Positions 37,430-43,031 of a stretch of DNA of 43,031 bases are shown here, in pieces; position 1 is the first letter of the stretch; each line of letters opens with the position of its first letter. The stretch is taken from contig NZ_WOSY01000020.1 of the NCBI RefSeq assembly GCF_011516755.1, positions 1-43,031 on the forward strand, given 5' to 3'. This stretch comes from Acetobacter conturbans (GTDB lineage: Bacteria > Pseudomonadota > Alphaproteobacteria > Acetobacterales > Acetobacteraceae). The translations under genes and the position numbers were made by a program. Below the pieces are notes generated by a model, which saw only the letters and a list, made by a program, of their open reading frames with translations, was not told where the DNA came from and ran no database searches.

Positions 37430-37504
37430 TACGATGCCGCTTTATGATTTTTAGATCATATTGCGCGCCAAAGGCAAGGATTTATGATTAAAAAAGTTGG
37501 GCCG
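37430..37504 (-). promoter_or_regulatory. virB operon upstream region
   Basis: This AT-rich gap precedes virB1 on the minus strand. It contains the inverted repeat ATGAT-TTTTAG-ATCAT at 37444-37459 and a second TTTATGATT at 37481-37489. These could be operator half-sites for the XRE regulator encoded next door. No firm promoter is assigned. Confidence 0.4.
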
Positions 37505-37753
37505 TTATTCTTCTTTGTTATCAATGCCTTCAAAGAGAATCGGCAACGTGGTTGCTAGTGCAGAGGCGATCCGCTGCATCTGTTTGATAGTCAAATTGAC
37601 TTGGCCCCGCTCTATGAGGGAGATATTGCGTTGCCCGATACCTGTTTTTTCAGCCAGTTCTATTTGAGTGAAGCCGAGAGCCTTCCTTTTGTTCCGTACA
37701 TTGATACCTAGACAATGCAAAACATGCTCTGTCGCCAAATCATTATCTGTCAT
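37505..37753 (-). CDS. XRE-family transcriptional regulator
   Basis: This 82-aa protein has a complete Cro/CI-type helix-turn-helix (GINVRNKRKALGFTQIELAEKTGIGQRNISLIERGQVNL, about residues 16-54). A short helical tail follows. It lies just upstream of the virB operon on the same strand, so it may regulate T4SS expression. The targets are inferred only from position. Confidence 0.8.
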   Translation of the reverse strand: MTDNDLATEHVLHCLGINVRNKRKALGFTQIELAEKTGIGQRNISLIERGQVNLTIKQMQRIASALATTLPILFEGIDNKEE

Positions 37754-37956
37754 TTGTTACTCGACAGCTAACAGGTTGCGTTCTCCGAGATTCCATCCGC
37801 CTCGCCTTCCCTCATTCTGATGGCGGACAGTTTATCTCAATTCCGACTCTCACCCCCATTATGTGCGATAACTGATATTATCACTCTTGACTAACCCCCA
37901 TAGAACGGCGTTGAATATGATTTATATGACATAAATATGGGCGAGAAAGTGACGAT
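37754..37956 (+). promoter_or_regulatory. Divergent regulatory region between the XRE gene and the recombinase
   Basis: This gap separates divergent genes. An inverted repeat, GATAA-CTGATA-TTATC, lies at 37867-37882. A -35-like TTGACT at 37887-37892 is followed by an AT-rich TTGAATATGAT near 37911-37921. This arrangement fits an operator beside the promoter of the recombinase-repA operon. The assignment is tentative. Confidence 0.4.
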
Positions 37957-38994
37957 ATGGCTCCCGCATCATTATCACGTCCCCGTGATTCGTTCGCCTT
38001 CGAGACGGCCGGGCTTTTAGCTAGTCACCCGCCCGCCAGTATCTCCCCCCGCATCGTCGAGACGTTGAAGCGATATGCCACGCACGCCCGAGGCGCTTTC
38101 TCTGAACAGACGATCCGGGCCATTCGTTCCGATACACGGATTTTTTTTGACTGGTGCGGAGTCAGCAACATCACGCCTTTGCCCGCCACGCCCGAGGCCG
38201 TCGCCGGTTTCGTTGACGCTATGGCCGCAGAAGGAAAGGCCCCGGCAACTATCCGCCGGTACATCGCCAGCATTGGACACCTGCATATAGCGGCCGACCT
38301 TGAGACACCGACCCATAAGCAAATTGTGCGGTTGGCCCTGTCCCGTCATGCTCGACAGCGCGGCACCGAACAAGCCCAGGCACTAGGTGCGACACGGCGC
38401 TATATCGACCTGATTTTGCACATACCGGGATCAAGCCTTCTGATGGCCCGTGATAAAGCCCTAATCGCCACAGCCTATGACACTATGGCCCGCCGTTCCG
38501 AACTGGTGGCGATCCGCAAGAGTGACCTACAGTTCAACGCGGACGGCGATGCGGTTATCCGCATCCGGCGCAGTAAGACCGATCAGGAAGGCGAGGGCAC
38601 GTTCCGATATGTCGCGCCGGATACCGCTGCACTGTTGAAAGAATGGATCGCGCGCGCCGGGTTGGGGGATGGAACAGGCGATGCCCCGCTATTCCGTTCC
38701 GTCCGAAAAGGCGGCCGCCAGATCGGAGAAGGGTTGTCACCCTACGATGTAACGCGGATCATCAAGCGGCTTGCACAGCAGGCCGGATTCGCGCCGGACA
38801 TTACCGCGCGGCTTAGTTCGCATAGCCCACGGATTGGAGCCACACAGGACATGGAAGCCTATGACATCAGCATGGCGGGAATCATGCTGGCGGCCGGGTG
38901 GAAAAGCCCCACAATGGTAGCGCGATACACACGCCAGCAAGCAGCCGCCCGGAGCGGAGCCGCGCGGCTCGCACAGCGGCAGAACCGGGTATGA
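37957..38994 (+). CDS. Tyrosine recombinase (XerC/XerD-like)
   Basis: This 345-aa protein has a SAM-like N-terminal core-binding domain (residues 35-125) and a catalytic domain with R (DTMARRSELVAI), K (RIRRSKTDQEG), H-x-x-R (SSHSPRIGATQ), W (AGWKSPTM) and the nucleophilic tyrosine (VARYTRQQ). A plasmid copy would resolve multimers or serve integration. It overlaps the repA region by a four-base ATGA junction at 38991-38994, so the two genes look co-expressed. Confidence 0.88.
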   Translation: MAPASLSRPRDSFAFETAGLLASHPPASISPRIVETLKRYATHARGAFSEQTIRAIRSDTRIFFDWCGVSNITPLPATPEAVAGFVDAMAAEGKAPATIRRYIASIGHLHIAADLETPTHKQIVRLALSRHARQRGTEQAQALGATRRYIDLILHIPGSSLLMARDKALIATAYDTMARRSELVAIRKSDLQFNADGDAVIRIRRSKTDQEGEGTFRYVAPDTAALLKEWIARAGLGDGTGDAPLFRSVRKGGRQIGEGLSPYDVTRIIKRLAQQAGFAPDITARLSSHSPRIGATQDMEAYDISMAGIMLAAGWKSPTMVARYTRQQAAARSGAARLAQRQNRV

Positions 38995-39005
38995 AAGGCC
39001 AGACC

Positions 39006-39929
39006 ATGCACGACGACGCGCAAGGGTCATTGGACCTTAGCCCGATTTCCGCGAAGATTATTAGGCTATCGGCAGAAATTCGAACGATGCCGCCCGAGCG
39101 GCCGGAATTTTTGCATACGGTTTTGTGTCAGGTCGGATTGCCGCGTCGCCGCCCGTCCGAACTATTCTTTGAGCGCCGGAATGGCAAAGCCTCGCTCCTG
39201 ATAACGGCGGGGAAAATGTATGACGGGGATGCCTGGGTGCAACAGATCGTGCCATATGGCACGAAACCACGTCTTGCCCTGTTCCACATCAGCAGCGAAG
39301 CCGTCCGGCTGCAATCCCGCACGATTCCGGTTGGTCGGTCGCTTCGCTCTTTCATGCGCCGTCTGAATCTGGATACCAATGGGCGCAGCATGGCCGCGTT
39401 TCGTCAGCAGATGAACGCCCTTTGCGCGTGCCAGATGCAGCTTGCCTATGGCCCCCGAAATATCAATGCCAAGCCGGTAGAATTATACGATGCTTGGACC
39501 AATAACGGAGCGCCCGGTCAGGAAAGCGTTATAGAACTGTCCGAAAAGTTTTGGGAAGAACTACGCGAAGCCGCCGTGCCCTTAGACAGCAGAGCCTTAG
39601 AAGGCTTGCAGCACTCATGCCTTGCCTTGGATATTTATACTTGGCTCGCACATCGTCTTCACCGGATTAAACGGCCATCAGGTGAAAACATCACATGGTC
39701 AAATATGCGGGCGCAGTTTGGTCAGGAATACAAAGGGCGGGAAGCAGACAAGGACTTTAAGAAGGCGTTTAACGTGGCGCTTAGACAGGTGCGGGAGGTT
39801 TACCCTACCGCGCGAATTGAAGAAGTCAGCACAGGGGCGATACGCACAGGCTTCCGTTTACTGCCCTCCCCTGCCCCGGTCGCGCCAACCACGACCTTTA
39901 TTGATATGGGCCGGATTTCCTGCCAGTGA
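39006..39929 (+). CDS. repA: Plasmid replication initiator RepA (RPA family)
   Basis: This 307-aa protein matches the plasmid-encoded RepA family: an opening LDLSPISAKIIRLSAEIRTM, then EFLHTVLCQVGLPRRRP, then SKSLRRFMRRLNL-like and ALDIYTWLAHRLHRI motifs. Such proteins are common on alphaproteobacterial plasmids. The start at 39006 has AAAGG upstream; an ATG at 38991 overlapping the recombinase stop is the alternative. It lies about 10 kb round the circle from the candidate oriV at 11.6-12.0 kb. Whether it binds those repeats is untested. Confidence 0.85.
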   Translation: MHDDAQGSLDLSPISAKIIRLSAEIRTMPPERPEFLHTVLCQVGLPRRRPSELFFERRNGKASLLITAGKMYDGDAWVQQIVPYGTKPRLALFHISSEAVRLQSRTIPVGRSLRSFMRRLNLDTNGRSMAAFRQQMNALCACQMQLAYGPRNINAKPVELYDAWTNNGAPGQESVIELSEKFWEELREAAVPLDSRALEGLQHSCLALDIYTWLAHRLHRIKRPSGENITWSNMRAQFGQEYKGREADKDFKKAFNVALRQVREVYPTARIEEVSTGAIRTGFRLLPSPAPVAPTTTFIDMGRISCQ

Positions 39930-39951
39930 TCCCGGCCCGGAGCCGACTGCA

Positions 39952-40212
39952 TCACCTTGCCAGTTCCGGCCGCCAAACCCTGATGATCGAACGAAAATGC
40001 GCGTTGAGTTCGGGGGTAATCTGATCCGGATGTTTCCGGAGACGAGTGACGTAAGAAAAAACGGCAATTATGTCGTCGGCAATTTCGGGATCAAGCGCCC
40101 AGGCCCACGTAAGGTCATATCCTCCGCATTCCTCGGCGTTCCACCATGCCAGTAGAAAGCCCGAAACGAGGCCGGACTGGTGCGTGTCTCCTTTGGCGAT
40201 CTCCACCAAGCG
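39952..40212 (-). pseudogene. 3' fragment of the transposon-split gene (DUF7673-like)
   Basis: The 86 codons here read RLVEIAKGDTHQSGLVSGFL and continue with LAWWNAEECGGYDL, IADDIIAVFSYVTRLRKHPD and VWRPELAR. I associate this pattern with the DUF7673 family of plasmid and integrative-element proteins. Its true start is at 9717, on the other side of the inserted transposon. In the window an alternative ATG at 40245, inside transposon sequence, adds eleven foreign codons and could allow expression of a hybrid 97-aa protein. Confidence 0.8.
40208..40212. repeat. 5-bp target-site duplication, copy 2
   Basis: AAGCG directly precedes the GGG-end of the terminal repeat at 40213 and is identical to 9683-9687. 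Confidence 0.85.
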
Positions 40213-40237
40213 GGGTTGACTACACGAAAGTGCATTT
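40213..40237 (+). repeat. Tn3-type terminal repeat, left end (partial)
   Basis: GGGTTGACTACACGAAAGTG plus CATTT matches the outer 25 bases of the end at 9645-9682 with two differences. The inner third of the usual 38-bp end is not conserved; instead the 40238-40286 repeat begins. This suggests that a second element inserted into, or replaced, the inner part. Confidence 0.75.
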
Positions 40238-40286
40238 GAGGCCATCGTGTGGAAAGTACGCTAAACAACGTTTAGCATGAACAGTA
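40238..40286 (+). repeat. Transposon-end repeat, copy 2 of an inverted pair
   Basis: This 49-bp sequence is the inverted counterpart of 62-110 (45 of 49 identical). It includes the perfect palindrome GCTAAAC-AAC-GTTTAGC at 40260-40276. It probably marks the end of the second Tn3 module. Confidence 0.7.
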
Positions 40287-40365
40287 GAAGAACGTCTGGG
40301 TAGCGTGATCTTGTCTGAGGGCAAGTCGCTGTTTCTTTGTTGAACAACGGCAAGCAGCACGGAAG

Positions 40366-41145
40366 TTAGCGGATGAAATATTCGCTAACGCGCCAATATG
40401 GCTGTTCACGAGAAAGTACGACGGTTTCAACCGCGTTGGGTTTGTTAGCGAAACGCGTCTGGAACTGAATGATCTGATAGTCACCCGCCGGCGTGCCCGG
40501 CAGCGTTTTTGTCTGCATCACGCTTTGGAAGGTGCGTGATGACGGGCGTCCCAACGGTTGTCGTACAGACTGGATCGTAGTGGCCCACTGCGCCGAGGTG
40601 ATCTTTGCCTTGAACAGTGTGCCTGCGGCTTGCCAGCTTGCATCCCACTGCCCTTCATCAAGCAATTCGACCCATTTGCGGGCATCCGCCGATGCCTTTG
40701 TTTCGGCAGGACGGGCAATGCTTGTCGAAATATTCTGGGCGGAAACCCGGGCGTCGTCCTGCCCGCTGATGGTCAAAAGCGCTGCGGCCGCAATGATAAG
40801 AGACATGATAAGCATTCCTCCGGTAAGCCACGCCAGGCGATGCCCCGATGATCGCGGCAATTCTGGCTCTTTGGCCCTATCCACCGAAGAAGCTGCTTCG
40901 ACACCCCCAATTTCCTTGGGGCCGACAAAATTGGGGGTGCCCCCATCCATCTCGGCGAGACGTCGGGCAGCTTCACGGCTGCTCGAAACGCCCAGCTTGC
41001 GCCGTGCATCGCGTAGGCGGTCATTTATTGTGTGCACCGACAGACCAAGCGTATTGGCAATGGATTTTGCGTCATGGCCGACCAGAAGCAGACGCAGCGC
41101 TTCTTTCTCTCGCGCGCTGAGAACCACTTGATCGTCTGTTGTCAT
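40366..41145 (-). CDS. LuxR-type HTH, membrane-anchored DUF4019 protein
   Basis: This 259-aa protein starts with a LuxR/FixJ-type helix-turn-helix (LSAREKEALRLLLVGHDAKSIANTLGLSVHTINDRL, residues 9-45). A linker, one membrane span (about 106-127) and an extracytoplasmic DUF4019-like domain follow (W..LLDEGQWDASWQAAGTLF ... GDYQIIQFQTRFANKPNAVETVVL ... YWRVSEYFIR). It would place a DNA-binding domain in the cytoplasm and a sensor-like domain outside. Its ATG overlaps the resolvase stop by four bases, so it is a passenger of the resolvase transcript. Function in the transposon is unknown. Confidence 0.75.
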   Translation of the reverse strand: MTTDDQVVLSAREKEALRLLLVGHDAKSIANTLGLSVHTINDRLRDARRKLGVSSSREAARRLAEMDGGTPNFVGPKEIGGVEAASSVDRAKEPELPRSSGHRLAWLTGGMLIMSLIIAAAALLTISGQDDARVSAQNISTSIARPAETKASADARKWVELLDEGQWDASWQAAGTLFKAKITSAQWATTIQSVRQPLGRPSSRTFQSVMQTKTLPGTPAGDYQIIQFQTRFANKPNAVETVVLSREQPYWRVSEYFIR

Positions 41146-41726
41146 GATACAGCCGATGGTGTCGGCCGCGCGACGCCAAGTCGCTTCATCTCGCGATAGA
41201 CGGTCGATCGCCCGATCCCGAGCTGACGCGCCGCTTCAGCCGGCGACACGCTCGCCGCGATAAGTTTCAGCGCCGCGCTTACCTTGTCGCTGTCGAGCGG
41301 CTGCCGCCCCGGCAACCTGCCCTTTGCCCTCGCCGCCGCAATCCCGTCGCGTGTACGTTCTGAGATCAGTCGCCGCTCAAAATGCGCAATGGCGCCGAAG
41401 ACGTGGAAGATCAGCTCTCCGGCTGCGGAGGAAGTGTCGATTTTCTCCTCCAGGCTGAGCAACGCTATTCCGCGTGAGCGGAGCATGGTCACCGTTGTCA
41501 GCAACTCTCCCAGTGAACGACCGAGGCGGTCGAGCCGCACAACCGCAAGCGTATCGCCCTTGCGTGCGTATTCCAGCAGCTCGTCCAGTCCTGGTCGCTC
41601 CATGCTCTTGCCCGACATCACATCGGTGAACACACGGATCGTACCGGCTTCTTCCAATCGCATACGCTGCCCGGCCACATCCTGATCACCGGTACTGACA
41701 CGCGCGTATCCCAGAATGCCGCCCAT
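41142..41726 (-). CDS. tnpR: Tn3-family resolvase (serine recombinase), intact
   Basis: This 194-aa resolvase has MGGILGYARVSTGDQD with the catalytic serine at residue 11. It also has GDTLAVVRLDRLGRSLGELL, the E-helix region (FGAIAHFERRLISERTRDGIAAARAKGR) and a C-terminal helix-turn-helix (SPAEAARQLGIGRSTVYREM). The start at 41726 gives the normal family length; the frame extends 51 codons further through the res region. It resolves cointegrates and usually represses tnpA and itself from the shared intergenic region. Confidence 0.9.
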   Translation of the reverse strand: MGGILGYARVSTGDQDVAGQRMRLEEAGTIRVFTDVMSGKSMERPGLDELLEYARKGDTLAVVRLDRLGRSLGELLTTVTMLRSRGIALLSLEEKIDTSSAAGELIFHVFGAIAHFERRLISERTRDGIAAARAKGRLPGRQPLDSDKVSAALKLIAASVSPAEAARQLGIGRSTVYREMKRLGVARPTPSAVS

Positions 41727-41865
41727 GGCGCCGTCTCCCAAACGACCGTTCTGTGGACACTGAGTGAATGACCATTCCGGATCGACAATATCCGTCCACA
41801 TAATGCGTCTCTTTACTCTCCGCTGTCCATAGCCGAGACTGACCTTTTGTGGACGGAATGACAGC
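41727..41865. promoter_or_regulatory. res-like site between tnpR and tnpA
   Basis: The gap between the divergent genes contains CCGTCCACA (41792-41800) and its inverse TGTGGACGG (41848-41856). A third TGTGGAC lies at 41752-41758. Multiple inverted half-sites in a gap of 120-150 bases are typical of Tn3-family res sites, where the resolvase acts and where both promoters lie. Confidence 0.6.
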
Positions 41866-43031
41866 GTGACCAGGCTCAAACATCACCTGCTGACAGCCCA
41901 GGAACGGGATCAGATGCTCGCCATCCCGACAGACCGGGACAGTCTGGTCCGCCTTTACACTTTCGAGCCATCGGATCTGGATATCATCGGTTCCCGGCGC
42001 AGGCGACGCACCCAGATGGGCGTTGCCGTGCAACTGGCGTTACTCAGGCACCCGGGAACAACACTGGCTCAGTTTGTGCAGGACGTCGGATCGACGCCAT
42101 CCGCGTTGGTCGCCTTCGTGGCAGACCAACTTGAGCTTTCCGGCAGCGACCTCGCCGATTACGCCGCGCGGGAGCAGACGATGACCGATCATGCCCGCGA
42201 TCTGATGACGATCCTTGGCCTGCGCGCGCCCCAGAGAGCCGATATCCCGTTCATGATCGAGGCTGCGGCAAACGCAGCCTGGGCCACGGACAGCGGCATC
42301 GTAATCGTCCGGGCCGTGATGGACGCGCTACGCCATGCCAAAATCGCACTCCCTTCGATTTCAACCATCGAACGCGCCAGCATTGCGGGACGGGCGCGGG
42401 CCCGACGGAAGACCGCGCAGGCGTTAACGCAGGGCCTCACAGGCGATCAGGTCACGGCGCTGGATCGGCTTTTCGCCACAACGCCTGAAGGGAGCATCAG
42501 CCAACTTGCCTCGCTCAAGACCATACCGGTTGCCGTCAAGCCGGATCACATCAAGCGCATTCTGGAATTGTTGAGACAGGTTCGACAGATCGGGATTGAT
42601 CCCGTCGTCGCCAAGCGCATTCACATCGACCGCTTTCACCAATACGTCCGGGAAGGCCGGATATCTCCGGCCTCGATGATCGAGCGCTACACGCCATCAC
42701 GCCGTTACGCCACGCTCGTCGCTTTCCTGATCGATGCCGAGGAACGTCTGACGGACAGCGCCCTGGACATGGCTGACAAGCTGGTCGGCAGCATCTTTAC
42801 CCGGGCACGGAACACAAAGGCCCGCAGCTTTTCGGCAACATCGAAGAACGTCGCACGCCTGATGCGCCTGTTTCAGGCGACCATCGATGCCTTGGCCGAG
42901 GCGGCCAGCGACGGCAGAGATCCTATGGAAACTCTGGATGCCACGGTCGGATGGGCGACCCTGTTGAAAGCAAGGTCAGAGGTTGGGGCGATCGCCAGGA
43001 CTGCCGACCTCGATCCTCTGACAGCCGCTGC
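41866..43031 (+). CDS. tnpA: Tn3-family transposase, N-terminal part (runs off window)
   Basis: This frame starts at a GTG and stays open to the window end, giving 388 complete residues. The opening (VTRLKHHLLTAQERDQMLAI and IPTDRDSLVRLYTFEPSDLDII) and the segment VAVQLALLRHPGTTLAQFV are standard for the TnpA N-terminal domain. The catalytic D-D-E part lies beyond the window. An ATG at 41858 hits a stop at once, so GTG is the best start. Part of its tail may re-emerge at positions 2-52 if the molecule is circular. Confidence 0.85.
   Translation, partial: MTRLKHHLLTAQERDQMLAIPTDRDSLVRLYTFEPSDLDIIGSRRRRRTQMGVAVQLALLRHPGTTLAQFVQDVGSTPSALVAFVADQLELSGSDLADYAAREQTMTDHARDLMTILGLRAPQRADIPFMIEAAANAAWATDSGIVIVRAVMDALRHAKIALPSISTIERASIAGRARARRKTAQALTQGLTGDQVTALDRLFATTPEGSISQLASLKTIPVAVKPDHIKRILELLRQVRQIGIDPVVAKRIHIDRFHQYVREGRISPASMIERYTPSRRYATLVAFLIDAEERLTDSALDMADKLVGSIFTRARNTKARSFSATSKNVARLMRLFQATIDALAEAASDGRDPMETLDATVGWATLLKARSEVGAIARTADLDPLTAA

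Larger units (their letters stand above)
40213..43031. mobile_element. Tn3-family transposon, left-hand part with second resolvase/transposase module
   Basis: From the terminal repeat at 40213 this segment carries an HTH-DUF4019 gene, an intact resolvase, a res-like intergenic site and a divergent transposase that runs off the window. In the circular reading it continues into 1-9682. Two related but different Tn3 modules are therefore nested or fused within one insertion. Confidence 0.75.

Noticed and set aside
39622..40155. Plus-strand frame of 177 aa after repA
   Set aside because: It overlaps the 3' end of repA out of frame and is antisense to the split gene, with no family resemblance.
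40260..40276. KorA-type operator inside the transposon end
   Set aside because: GCTAAAC-AAC-GTTTAGC recalls the RK2 KorA operator GTTTAGCTAAAC, but the half-sites are in the opposite order and the sequence belongs to the transposon-end repeat, not to the plasmid regulon.

Overview
The window looks like most of a conjugative plasmid from an alphaproteobacterium, plausibly an acetic acid bacterium (Acetobacteraceae). That placement is an inference from the high GC content, the gene style and the RepA family; nothing in the sequence names the host. No rRNA, tRNA or CRISPR array was seen.

The sequence is best read as a circle opened inside a Tn3-family transposon. Two related 38-bp-type transposon ends face outwards at 9645-9682 and 40213-40237. 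Both are bordered by the same 5-bp sequence AAGCG (9683-9687 and 40208-40212). One small gene is split exactly there: its first ten codons lie at 9688-9717 and the rest at 39952-40212, and the halves rejoin in frame across one AAGCG. The segment 9683-40212 is therefore a plasmid backbone of about 30.5 kb. Everything outside it (40213 to the window end, then 1-9682) is inserted transposon DNA. A cointegrate with another replicon would give the same junctions.

Transposon part (1-9682 and 40213-43031). On the left are a putative thiosulfate-oxidation operon (DsrE-like Tat protein, ModA-like binding protein, DoxDA-type thiosulfate:quinone oxidoreductase) and a second operon (FAD/NAD(P)-binding protein, DUF202 membrane protein, LysR regulator). 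Next comes a Tn3 module whose resolvase and transposase have both lost their 5' ends in one deletion. On the right is a second Tn3 module: a LuxR-HTH/DUF4019 membrane protein, an intact resolvase and a transposase that runs off the end.

Backbone. From 9.7 to 12.1 kb lie a higBA toxin-antitoxin pair, a SprT-like metalloprotease and a candidate origin with C-tract repeats and DnaA-box inverted repeats. From 12.1 to 15.8 kb is a leading-region regulon: a KorA/TrfB-like repressor gene and four gene cassettes. All five have the same tandem TATTGAC promoter element, and the four cassettes also share a structured 5' leader. One cassette carries a KlcA/ArdB antirestriction gene. From 15.8 to 18.9 kb are a secreted nuclease and an StbABC/TraKLM-like set. 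Then come a helically phased AGGGTC array and a candidate oriT. From 19.0 to 25.2 kb is the mobilization operon, led by a 1494-aa MOBF relaxase-helicase fused to a Toprim primase domain. From 25.3 to 37.4 kb, on the minus strand, is a complete VirB1-VirB11 type IV secretion operon ending in the VirD4 coupling protein. From 37.5 to 39.9 kb are an XRE regulator, a tyrosine recombinase and RepA.

Together the backbone encodes replication, maintenance, host-defence evasion and self-transfer. The transposon adds a sulfur-metabolism cargo.
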